Assembly (NCBI RefSeq): GCF_042685645.1
Contig: NZ_JBHUNX010000001.1
Location: 372,001 to 436,000, forward strand
Reading direction: 5' to 3'
Length of the DNA: 64,000 bases
From: Salininema proteolyticum
Lineage (GTDB): Bacteria > Actinomycetota > Actinomycetes > Mycobacteriales > Micromonosporaceae
The position numbers were made by a program, and so were the translations under genes. Below, piece after piece: positions 1 to 8,380 of the stretch; positions within the stretch are counted from its first letter, which is position 1; each line of letters opens with the position of its first letter. The notes under the pieces are model-generated. The model ran no database searches and was not told the DNA's origin. It worked only from the letters and a program-made list of their open reading frames with translations.

Positions 1-359
1 CTCAGCAGGTCGCGGGCGCTGCCCCACTCCTCGTGCCGGTTGAAGCGGTAGGGGACCTTGCCGTCCAGCCACGTTTGCAGGGAGACGGCGGTCTGGTCCG
101 TCTCGTCGCGGAGGAAGCGGGCGACGCGGTCGGCGACGGAGTCGAACCCCTCCTCGACGGGGTCGTACTCGGCGATCACCTCGGTGACGTGGCGGAGGAA
201 CGGCAGGGGCTCCGAGGCGGCGATGTCGGCCAGGTCGGCGGCGGTGGAGTGCTCGGCCGTGACCACCGCGGACTCGTCGCCGACCCTGCGGACGTCGACG
301 ACGTCGTCCACGTAGCGGTGGAGGTCCTTCTTCATGCTCCAGAAGGAGTCGGCCGCCAT
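1..359 (-). CDS. hypothetical protein, C-terminus off the window
   Basis: The open frame runs leftward from ATG at 359 and leaves the window after 119 codons, so the C-terminus is missing. It starts MAADSFWSMKKDLHRYVDD and is acidic, with many Asp, Glu and Val. I see no signal peptide, membrane segment or catalytic motif. Third codon positions are strongly G/C, as expected for a real gene here. It is divergent from the DUF4132 operon. The start lacks a clear Shine-Dalgarno sequence, so a start a few codons upstream is possible. I do not recognise the family. Confidence 0.6.
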   Translation of the reverse strand, partial: MAADSFWSMKKDLHRYVDDVVDVRRVGDESAVVTAEHSTAADLADIAASEPLPFLRHVTEVIAEYDPVEEGFDSVADRVARFLRDETDQTAVSLQTWLDGKVPYRFNRHEEWGSARDLL

Positions 360-691
360 GGATACCAGTGATGAGTACAAAGTCGTTCTTCCGTGCCGTT
401 CGGGGTCAGTGTCCACCCGCCCGCCGCCCCGCGGGCGGGAGCGGTGCGCGTCGAGTGCCATGGTCGCACGGGCCGTCCCGAGTGAGCGGGCAAGGAGGCG
501 CTGACGTGCGGACGCTAGCGATTCTACCAGCGGACCGGCCCGGAACGCGGCGGTCGGAACGGGAGGGGCGGAACCGGACGGAGCGGGCCGGCGCGCCGCG
601 CTGCCGCCGCGATCCTCACTGTCCGCAGTGGTCCTGTGCGGTGCGGTGGCGGGCAGAAGCGGTGTCGCAGGGGCCGGGTAGCTTGTGGGGC
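360..691. other. intergenic region before the yeh-like operon
   Basis: About 330 bases between divergent genes. An open frame on the plus strand runs through it into the DUF4132 gene, but its translation is Arg/Pro/Gly-rich and looks non-coding. A GC-rich inverted repeat with arms CCCGCC and GGCGGG lies near 418-442. No convincing -10/-35 pair was recognised, although the operon promoter should lie here. Confidence 0.4.
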
Positions 692-3600
692 GTGAAGATC
701 TTTCCTGATGCCGGGGTACGAGAGGACTTCTTCTCCGGACCCGTTGAGACCGCCGTCCGACCGCCCGTCGACCTCGCCGAGGCCGTCGCGGCCCTCAACT
801 CCTTCGCCGGACCGCTGGAGGAGCACTTCGCGGAGAACGGCGATTCGGAGTGGGCGGCGCCCATCCGCCGCTACCTGAGCGGAGAGCTCGACCCGGAGGG
901 GGCGGCGGCGCTGCAGATGCACCTGGCCCTGACGGACTCCTACGCCGGGCTCGCCCGGTTCGGGGTGTGGACGAGGCTCTGGGCCCTCCAGGGCGGAGTC
1001 TCCTTCGCCGTCGAAGCGGTGTGCCGCGCTTTCGGCATCACGTGGTACGCCCCCTACTACCTGAGCAAGGGCATAACGAGTGTCGTTCGCGACAACGACC
1101 TGAACCGGGTGAGGCAGCGGCGGATCGGCATCGAGTCGGTGCGCGAGCTGATGGAGGAGGCCTCCGAACGGGAGCGGGCGGAGGCGCTGGACACGGCCTC
1201 CGGGTTCAGGGACACCAAGGCGGGCCGCTACGTCGCTTCCTGCATCGCCCCGGACAACCGCCGTTGGGCCGAGGAGGCGCTGGCGGACCTGCCGGAGACG
1301 GACGTGGACGCCTACTTCTTCGCCGCCCGCCACCTGGTCACCGCCGAGATGCTGCCGCACGTGCCCGACGCCTTCGTGCGCAGCTGGCTCAGCCGCAACT
1401 CCTACGGCACCTCTCTCGGGGACACGGCGGAGCAGTGGGGAACGGCGGCGGTGGTCCTGGTGCGCCGGGGCATGAAGCTCAGCAGGGATCGCGCCGAGCG
1501 CCTCCAGATGCTGCGGACGCTGTCCCGGATCGGCGGCGAGGCGGCGTTCCGGGAGCTCGTCGCGGTCCTGGAGGAGCCCACCGCGCAGACGGCCGCCCTC
1601 GACCTCGCCGCGAAGGAGAAGGACGTCGCGGTCGGCGTCCTGGCCGAGGAGATCCTCGCCGGACGCGGGGACGGGCGGAAGCTCGCCGGCCTACTGGAGG
1701 CCGTCGCGGGTTGGGAGGACTCGGTGGACGAGGCGACGGCGAAGGCGGTGCGGGCGAAGAGGGACGAGACGGCCAGACCGGAGGCCGACACGTCCGGACT
1801 GCCCGGGCTCCTGGTCGACCCGCCGTGGAAGCGGCCGCGGAAGAAGACGGCCGCCGGACCGGTCGTCAAGGGCCTGAAGGCCTCCGCGGGGACAGTCCTG
1901 CGCTGGGCCGACGGCGAGTACGAAGCGTGGCTCGGCACGGAGCCCCACGGCTACAACTACAGCCCTTCGTGGATCGACGACATCCTGGCGGGACGGAGCA
2001 CCAGGTGGGTCCCTGTCGTCCGCGCCCTGCTCATGGCGGAGCCGGAGGAGGCCGAGGAGGCCCTCGCGGCGTGGGACGGCAGCTGGGGCTACACCTACCG
2101 GCACGAGACCCGGAAACTGCTGGCGCGGTTCGGTGAGAGGGCCGCTCCGGCCCTCGTACGCCTCGCCGCGTCCCAGCCGGACGCCCGTCCCGCTCTGGTG
2201 CCGGTTCGGAGCCTGGAGGCCGCCAGGGCGGCGGCCCGCTGGTACGGCCAGTCCAAGTCCAATGTGGAACTGGGGTGGCGGTGGTTCGAGCGCCACGGCG
2301 CCGACGGCATCGCCCTCATCGTCCCCGACTGCCTGGGCACGGTGAAGAAGGTCCGCCGGCCGGCCGAGCTCGCCTTGCGGAAGCTGCTCGGTTCGCAGCT
2401 GAGAGACGAGGTCCTCCGCGCCGCCGACACCTACGGCGAGGAGGTCCGCGCGCTGGTCGGGAATCTGGAGAAGACCGTCCCCGATCAGGCCGAAGCCGCG
2501 AAGATCGTGCGGCGCCCCAAGTGGCTCATCACCGGCACGCTCCCCGACGTGCTGGTCGAGGGCCGCGAGGAACGCCTCGGCCCGGAACAGGTGGACAACC
2601 TCGTCGCGGTGGTCGCCTCGGCGGGAACGGGCCTGCCGGTCGCGAGCCTGGACGCCGTGCGGGAAGCCCTCGACGAGGACTCGCTGAGGGACTGGTCGTG
2701 GGAGGTCTTCCGGGCCTGGGTGGCCGCGGACCAGTCGGCCCCGCAGTCGTGGCCGCTCCGGCAGCTGGCGTACTTCGGCGACGACGACACGGCGGCGAAG
2801 CTGGAGCCGATCATCCGCCGCTGGCCCGGCGAGTCCTACCACCAGAGGGCCGTCGCCGGACTGGAAGTCCTGGGCGCCATGGGAACCGAACGGGCCCTGG
2901 CGGCCATCCAGGGCATCGCCGAGAGCGCCAAGTTCAAGGCCATCAAGGAGAGCGCCGCCCGCCAGATCGAACGGATCGCCGAGGGCCTCGGCCTGACGCG
3001 GGACCAGCTGGCCGACCGCCTGGTGTCGACCTTCGGCCTGGACGAGGACGGAGGAATGACGATCGACTACGGCCCCAGGAGCTTCCGCGTCGTCTTCGAC
3101 GAGAACCTCGTCCCGCTCATCACCGACGAGAAGGGCAAGGTCCGCAAGAGCCTTCCCAAACCGGGGAAGAAGGACGACGGCGAGGTCGCCGAGCGCAACC
3201 GCAAACGCTTCTCCGCGCTGAAGAAGGACCTGCGCAAGACCGCCTCGTCCCAGATCGCGCGCCTGGAGAAGGCCCTCGTCACGCAGCGGACCTGGGACAC
3301 GGACTCCTTCCGGCGCCACCTGGTCGACCACCCCCTCATGTGGCACATGGCCCGACGCCTGGTCTGGGTCGCGGAGGCGGGGGAGGAGCGGATCCCCTTC
3401 CGCCTGGCCGAGGACCGGACCCCGGCCGACGTGGAGGACGACGAGATCGACCTGCCCGAGGAGGCGACGGTGCGCCTGGCCCACCCGATGGTCCTCGGCC
3501 GGGAGGACCGCGCCGCGTGGGCCGAAGTGCTCGCCGACTACGAGATCCTGCAGCCGTTCGACCAGCTGGGCCGCGAGATCCACGAGCTCACCGAAGAGGA

Positions 3601-3970
3601 GCGGAAGACCGGCGCGCTCACCCGCTTCGAGGGGCGCAAGGTCGACATCGGCCACGTGCTCGGCCTGGCCAACGGCGCCTGGGACCGGGGCGCGCCCCAG
3701 GACGGGGGTGTCGAACCCGGCATCTACTTCACCTTCCGCGAAGGGCTCCACCTCTGCGTCGGCCTGAACCCCGGCATCGCGGCGGGGGACCCCTTCTGGC
3801 ACGGCCGCGAGCACGAGATCAGCGACTGCCAGTTCCAGACCGGCACCTACGGCTGGTGGCACCCCGATGACCGCGTCGGGCCGGTTCCCGACGACCTCGA
3901 CCCCGTGGTGGTGTCCGAGGCCCTGGGCGCCCTTTCCCGCCTCGTCGACTCGTACCGGGAGGACAAGTGA
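692..3970 (+). CDS. DUF4132 protein, YehI-like, first gene of MoxR/VWA operon
   Basis: A protein of about 1092 residues starting at GTG 692 (MKIFPDAGVREDFFSG); the frame is open further upstream, but that part looks non-coding. The N-terminal and middle parts are alpha-helical and repeat-like, suggestive of HEAT-type repeats (VLEEPTAQTAALDLAAKEK and similar). The last 170 residues carry the DUF4132 signature: HPMVLG, W-x-x-VLADYEILQPFDQL, and VDIGHVLGLANGAWDRG. E. coli YehI has a similar size and the same C-terminal domain. It is followed by MoxR, DUF5682, VWA and SWIM genes, the set found around E. coli yehL. The stop overlaps the next GTG start. The biochemical role is unknown; a scaffold or client of the MoxR-VWA pair is an inference. 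Confidence 0.85.
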   Translation: MKIFPDAGVREDFFSGPVETAVRPPVDLAEAVAALNSFAGPLEEHFAENGDSEWAAPIRRYLSGELDPEGAAALQMHLALTDSYAGLARFGVWTRLWALQGGVSFAVEAVCRAFGITWYAPYYLSKGITSVVRDNDLNRVRQRRIGIESVRELMEEASERERAEALDTASGFRDTKAGRYVASCIAPDNRRWAEEALADLPETDVDAYFFAARHLVTAEMLPHVPDAFVRSWLSRNSYGTSLGDTAEQWGTAAVVLVRRGMKLSRDRAERLQMLRTLSRIGGEAAFRELVAVLEEPTAQTAALDLAAKEKDVAVGVLAEEILAGRGDGRKLAGLLEAVAGWEDSVDEATAKAVRAKRDETARPEADTSGLPGLLVDPPWKRPRKKTAAGPVVKGLKASAGTVLRWADGEYEAWLGTEPHGYNYSPSWIDDILAGRSTRWVPVVRALLMAEPEEAEEALAAWDGSWGYTYRHETRKLLARFGERAAPALVRLAASQPDARPALVPVRSLEAARAAARWYGQSKSNVELGWRWFERHGADGIALIVPDCLGTVKKVRRPAELALRKLLGSQLRDEVLRAADTYGEEVRALVGNLEKTVPDQAEAAKIVRRPKWLITGTLPDVLVEGREERLGPEQVDNLVAVVASAGTGLPVASLDAVREALDEDSLRDWSWEVFRAWVAADQSAPQSWPLRQLAYFGDDDTAAKLEPIIRRWPGESYHQRAVAGLEVLGAMGTERALAAIQGIAESAKFKAIKESAARQIERIAEGLGLTRDQLADRLVSTFGLDEDGGMTIDYGPRSFRVVFDENLVPLITDEKGKVRKSLPKPGKKDDGEVAERNRKRFSALKKDLRKTASSQIARLEKALVTQRTWDTDSFRRHLVDHPLMWHMARRLVWVAEAGEERIPFRLAEDRTPADVEDDEIDLPEEATVRLAHPMVLGREDRAAWAEVLADYEILQPFDQLGREIHELTEEERKTGALTRFEGRKVDIGHVLGLANGAWDRGAPQDGGVEPGIYFTFREGLHLCVGLNPGIAAGDPFWHGREHEISDCQFQTGTYGWWHPDDRVGPVPDDLDPVVVSEALGALSRLVDSYREDK

Positions 3971-5043
3971 GCAAAGAGAAACTGCAGAGGCCCCCGGCCG
4001 AACTGCTCCACGAGAAGGAACTGGCCCGCCTGGACGAGGCCGACGCCGCGCCGCGCCCGCCCGGCTGGAGGCTCAGCCTGACGGCCGCCCGCGACTTCAT
4101 CCTGGGCAACGCCGCCCTGGAGGTGGCCCCCAAGTTCGTCGGCGACCCGTCGCTGGTGGAACGCTCCCTGGTCACCCTGGCGACCAACCGCGGCCTCATG
4201 CTCGTCGGCGACCCCGGCACGGCCAAGTCGCTGCTCTCCGAACTGATGGCGGCGGCCGTCTCCGGGGACTCGACCCTCACCGTCCAGGGCGGCGCGGCCA
4301 CCACCGAGGACCAGATCGCCTACTCCTGGAACTACTCCCTGCTCGTCAGCGAGGGCCCGAGCGAGAGGGCCCTCGTCCCGGCCCCGCTGTTGGACGGCAT
4401 GCGCGAGGGCAAGGTCGTCCGCTTCGAGGAGATCACCCGCTGCCCCCTGGAAGTCCAGGACAGCCTGCTCTCGCCCCTGTCCGACCGCGCGCTCGCGATC
4501 GCGGAGCTGGAGGGCGAGCAGTCGATGGTCTTCGCCCGCGAGGGCTTCACGATCATAGGGACCGCCAACACGCGCGACCGCGGCGTCAACGACATGAGCG
4601 CGGCCCTCAAGCGGCGCTTCAACTTCGAGACGGTCTTCCCCATCGCGGACTTCGACACCGAGCTCGCCCTCGTCCAGCGGGAGGCCGACAGGATCCTGAA
4701 GCGGTCCGGAGTGCCCGAGGCTCCCGAGAAGGACGTGCTCGCCGTCCTGGTGCGGGTCTTCCGCGACCTGCGCGAAGGGGACGGCACCTCGGGCCGCCTC
4801 CAGTCGGCCCTCTCGACGGCCGAGGCGGTCTCCGTCGCCCACTCCATGGGCGTCAAGGCCTGGTACACGCGGCAGGAGAGGGCCACGGCCGGGGACATCG
4901 TCGACTGCATCGCCGGAGCCGCCGCCAAGGACTCCGCCGACGACACCGCGAGGCTGCGGCGATACCTGGAGCAGAAGGCCTCCAAACGCAAGGGCGAGCA
5001 CTGGGCCGACCTGTACGCCGCACGCCACGGACTGCCCGGATAG
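3967..5043 (+). CDS. MoxR-family AAA+ ATPase, YehL subfamily
   Basis: A 358-residue AAA+ ATPase. Walker A is GDPGTAKS (residues 81-88), the Walker B region is VVRFEEI (about 150-156), sensor 1 is GTANTRDRG (about 198-206) with a following ALKRRFNF arginine-finger region. MoxR ATPases remodel or activate partner proteins together with VWA-domain partners (RavA-ViaA, CbbQ-CbbO are known pairs). This one belongs with the YehL subfamily by its neighbours (DUF4132, DUF5682, VWA, SWIM). GTG start at 3967 overlaps the preceding TGA, indicating translational coupling. The substrate is unknown. Confidence 0.92.
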   Translation: MSKEKLQRPPAELLHEKELARLDEADAAPRPPGWRLSLTAARDFILGNAALEVAPKFVGDPSLVERSLVTLATNRGLMLVGDPGTAKSLLSELMAAAVSGDSTLTVQGGAATTEDQIAYSWNYSLLVSEGPSERALVPAPLLDGMREGKVVRFEEITRCPLEVQDSLLSPLSDRALAIAELEGEQSMVFAREGFTIIGTANTRDRGVNDMSAALKRRFNFETVFPIADFDTELALVQREADRILKRSGVPEAPEKDVLAVLVRVFRDLREGDGTSGRLQSALSTAEAVSVAHSMGVKAWYTRQERATAGDIVDCIAGAAAKDSADDTARLRRYLEQKASKRKGEHWADLYAARHGLPG

Positions 5044-5046
5044 GCC

Positions 5047-7275
5047 ATGGCGGACAACCACCTGCACGTCCTCGGCGTGCGGCACCACTCTCCCGCCTGC
5101 GCGCGGCTCGTGGAGAGGACCGTCCGCGAGCTGCGTCCGGCGGCGGTCCTCATCGAGGGTCCGAGCGACTTCAACGAGCGACTCGGCGAACTCGAACTGG
5201 GCCACCGCATGCCCTTCGCCGTCTACTCCTACGCCAGGACCCCGACGGGCGTCCGGCGCAGCTGGGCCCCCTTCTGCGACTACTCGCCGGAGTGGACGGC
5301 CCTGCGCTCGGGGCGGGAGACCGGCGCGGAGGTCCGCTTCATGGACCTCCCCGCCTGGCACGAGGCCCTGGGCGGCACCGAGAACCGCTACGGCGACGCC
5401 GAACGGCGCTACACCGAGGTGGTCGCCAGAGTCTGCCGCGAGCTGGCCGTCGACAACACCGACACCCTGTGGGACCGCATGGTCGAGTACTCGCCCGAGG
5501 ACGAGCTGCCCGAACGGCTCGACAGGTACTTCGACCTGCTGCGGGGAGACCTCGCGGCCGAAGCCGGCGACGCGGAGCGCGAAGAGCACATGGCGTCGTG
5601 GATCGCCGCCGCGGCCGAACGCCACAGGGGACGGCCGGTCCTCGCCGTCTGCGGCGGCTGGCACGCCCCCGCGCTCAGACGGCTGGCGGCCGAACGGAAA
5701 TCGGACGGGGCCTACCCGCCCGTGCCCGGAGGCGGAGAGGACGAGTCCGGCTCCTACCTGGTGCCGTTCTCCTTCAAACGCATGGCCTCCTTCGCCGGAT
5801 ACCAGTCCGGCATGCCCTCCCCGGGCTTCTACCAGGACCTGTGGGAGCACGGCCCGGAAGAGTCGGGCGAGCGCCTCATGGCGAAGACGGTGCGCCGGCT
5901 GCGAGAGCGGAAACAGCGGGCCACGACCGCCGACCTCATAGGGGCGCGCACCCTTATGCAGGGCATGGCCCGCATGCGCGGCAACGCCGTGCCCACCCGG
6001 ACCGACGTCCTCGACGCGCTCGCCTCGGCCCTCGTCACCGACAGCCTGGACGCGCCGCTGCCGTGGACCCGCCGCGACGGACTCCGCGCCGGAACGCACC
6101 CCGTGATCGTCGAGATGGTCGATGCGGCCGTCGGCGACCGGGTCGGCGCCCTGGCCGAGGAGACGCCGCTGCCGCCCATCGTGGCCGACTACCGCGCGCG
6201 ACGCGAGAACCTGGGCCTCACCGAGCCGGGCAGCAGACGGCTGGACCTGTTCGACCCGGCCGACCGGGAACGCTCGCGGTTCCTGCACCGCCTGCGGCTC
6301 CTCGGGGCTCCCGGAGCGACGAAGACCGCCGGGCCCGAGGGCGCGGGCGACAGGGAGTCGACCGAGGCCTGGACCCTGGCCGAGGCCGACGTCCTGCCGC
6401 ACCTCATCGAGGCCGCCGGGCACGGAGCGAGCGTGGCCGAAGCCGCGGCCGACGTCCTGGCCGACCGCTTGAGCGCCCTGGGCCCCAACGACCTCGGCGC
6501 CATGGCCGGACTGCTTTTCGACGCCGTCACGGCCGGGTGCACCGAACTCGGCGAACGCGCCGCGACCGCCATCGCCTCCGCCGTGGGACAGAGCTCGCAC
6601 CTGCCGGGGATCGGCCTCGTCCTGTCCACGGCGCTCGCCCTCTGGCGCGGCGACGACCTGTGGGGCAGCGAGGACGCGGACCTGCACGCGGACATCGTCG
6701 CCCGGTCCTCCGACCGGCTCCTGTGGCTCCTGGAGGGGCAGCTGGGGGACGAGGCGGCGGACCGCGGCCGCATCGCTGCGGTCGCGGCCCTGCGCGACGC
6801 GGTCCTGTACGCCGAGGAGTTGACGGCGGGGCGGGAGACGGTCTTGTCCGCGGCCGAACGGATCGCGGCGAGCCGCGCGATCGTCGCCGACGTCCGGGGA
6901 TCGTGCGCCGGGCTGGCCGTGGCGCTCGGGCGCGCGTCCGCGCCGGGCCCGCCGTGGGAGCGGACCGGCGACTGGCTGGCCGGGCTTTTCGCCTGCGCGC
7001 GAGAGGTACTGCTCGAATCGGACCTGCTCGACGTGCTCAACGACCACGTCAGCGAGTTGACCGGCGAGGAGTTCCTCGTCGCGCTCCCCTCTCTGCGGCA
7101 GGCGTTCGAGTACTTCCCGCCGCGCGAGAGGGGCGCCATCGCCGAGCGGCTCGCCGGGCCGGGGGACGCGTGGTCGCTCACCCGGCGGCTCACCGTGGAC
7201 CCGGTGGTCCGGGCCCGGGCGGCCGCCATCGAAGAGGAAGTGGACCGGAAACTGGGAGAGGCGGGGCTGCGATGA
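5047..7275 (+). CDS. DUF5682 protein, YehM-like
   Basis: A cytoplasmic protein of 742 residues starting at ATG 5047, three bases after the moxR stop. The N-terminus has VLGVRHHSPACARLVE followed by PAAVLIEGPSDF, and near residue 205 VLAVCGGWHAPAL. This spacing of a His-containing strand, a Glu-ending strand and a Gly-x-His loop resembles the TraB/ChaN/TIKI-like fold family (inference, not a database result). The rest is Ala/Leu-rich helical. E. coli YehM occupies the same operon position. It overlaps the VWA gene by ATGA. Enzymatic activity has not been shown for this family as far as I know. Confidence 0.8.
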   Translation: MADNHLHVLGVRHHSPACARLVERTVRELRPAAVLIEGPSDFNERLGELELGHRMPFAVYSYARTPTGVRRSWAPFCDYSPEWTALRSGRETGAEVRFMDLPAWHEALGGTENRYGDAERRYTEVVARVCRELAVDNTDTLWDRMVEYSPEDELPERLDRYFDLLRGDLAAEAGDAEREEHMASWIAAAAERHRGRPVLAVCGGWHAPALRRLAAERKSDGAYPPVPGGGEDESGSYLVPFSFKRMASFAGYQSGMPSPGFYQDLWEHGPEESGERLMAKTVRRLRERKQRATTADLIGARTLMQGMARMRGNAVPTRTDVLDALASALVTDSLDAPLPWTRRDGLRAGTHPVIVEMVDAAVGDRVGALAEETPLPPIVADYRARRENLGLTEPGSRRLDLFDPADRERSRFLHRLRLLGAPGATKTAGPEGAGDRESTEAWTLAEADVLPHLIEAAGHGASVAEAAADVLADRLSALGPNDLGAMAGLLFDAVTAGCTELGERAATAIASAVGQSSHLPGIGLVLSTALALWRGDDLWGSEDADLHADIVARSSDRLLWLLEGQLGDEAADRGRIAAVAALRDAVLYAEELTAGRETVLSAAERIAASRAIVADVRGSCAGLAVALGRASAPGPPWERTGDWLAGLFACAREVLLESDLLDVLNDHVSELTGEEFLVALPSLRQAFEYFPPRERGAIAERLAGPGDAWSLTRRLTVDPVVRARAAAIEEEVDRKLGEAGLR

Positions 7276-8378
7276 CCACCGACCACGAGAGGTGGCGGCT
7301 CATACTGGGGCCGGCCGCCGAGGGCCTCGGCCCCATGAGCGCCGACGGAGCGGCCCGCGACGCGGCGCTCGAATGGCTCTACGGACGCGACGAGGAGAGG
7401 GCCGAACGCGGCGTCCGCAGCGCGGGGAACGAAGAGTCCCGGCTGACCACCGTCGACTGGCTCGGCGACATCCACCGGCTCTTCCCGAAAGAGACCGTCG
7501 AACGGCTCGAGAGCGACGCCACGGAGCACTACGGCATCGACGACATGGTGACCAATGTGGAGGTCCTGGAGCGAGCCCGGCCCAACCGGGCCCTCCTCAA
7601 GGCCGTCCTGAAGTCCAAGCACCTCATGAACGCCGAGGTGCTGGAGGCGGCGCGCGCCATCGTGCGCCGAGTCGTCGAAGAGCTCGTGGAGCGCCTCCGC
7701 GTCGAGGTGCGCACCGCGTTCCACGGCACCCGCCTGAAACGGCCCTCCCGCCGCGGCGCCTCGCGCGACTTCGACCTGCGGACCACCCTGCGGCGCAACC
7801 TCCACCGCTGGCAGCCGGAGAACCGGAGGGTGGCCATCGAACGGCCCTACTTCCACACCCGCCAGGAGCGCCACATGCGCCCGTGGCAGCTGATCATCCT
7901 CGTCGACCAGTCGGGGTCCATGCTGGACTCCGTCATCCACTCGGCCGTCACCGCCTCCTGCCTCCACGCCCTGCCGGGCCTCAAGACGCACCTGATCGCC
8001 TTCGACAGCTCGGTCGTCGACCTCACCGACGAGACCGACGACCCGGTCGAGACGCTCATGAAGGTCCAGCTGGGCGGCGGCACCGACATCGCGGGCGCCG
8101 TCTCCTACGGGGCGAGCCTGATCGAGAACCCGCAGCGGGCCATCGTCGCCGTCATCACCGACTTCTACGAGGGCGGATCCGTACGGCACCTGACCGGCAC
8201 GGTCGCCCGCATGTGCCAGGACGGCGCGCACGTCCTCGGCCTCGCGGCCCTCGACGAGGACGCCTCGCCGAACTACGACCGCGAAACGGCGGGAGCCCTG
8301 GCCAGAGTAGGCGCCCACATCGGCGCCATGACCCCCGGCGGACTCGCCGAGTTCGTCGCCGAGAAGATCGGGCGTTGA
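7272..8378 (+). CDS. VWA-domain protein with intact MIDAS, YehP-like
   Basis: 368 residues; ATG 7272 overlaps the DUF5682 stop. An N-terminal helical region (1-150) is followed by a basic linker and a von Willebrand A domain from about residue 205. The metal-ion-dependent adhesion site is complete: DQSGS at 212-216, the Thr of GGGTDIAGA at 271, and the Asp of VITDF at 297. There is no signal peptide, so it acts in the cytoplasm, as expected for the partner of a MoxR ATPase. In RavA-ViaA and CbbQ-CbbO systems the VWA protein docks the ATPase to its target; the same role is inferred here. Confidence 0.9.
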   Translation: MTTDHERWRLILGPAAEGLGPMSADGAARDAALEWLYGRDEERAERGVRSAGNEESRLTTVDWLGDIHRLFPKETVERLESDATEHYGIDDMVTNVEVLERARPNRALLKAVLKSKHLMNAEVLEAARAIVRRVVEELVERLRVEVRTAFHGTRLKRPSRRGASRDFDLRTTLRRNLHRWQPENRRVAIERPYFHTRQERHMRPWQLIILVDQSGSMLDSVIHSAVTASCLHALPGLKTHLIAFDSSVVDLTDETDDPVETLMKVQLGGGTDIAGAVSYGASLIENPQRAIVAVITDFYEGGSVRHLTGTVARMCQDGAHVLGLAALDEDASPNYDRETAGALARVGAHIGAMTPGGLAEFVAEKIGR

Positions 8379-8380
8379 GG

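Noticed and set aside
3847..7047. Very long antisense open frame opposite the MoxR/DUF5682 genes
   Set aside because: The translation is a Gly/Arg/Val/His low-complexity shadow caused by high GC; the plus-strand genes have clear domains.
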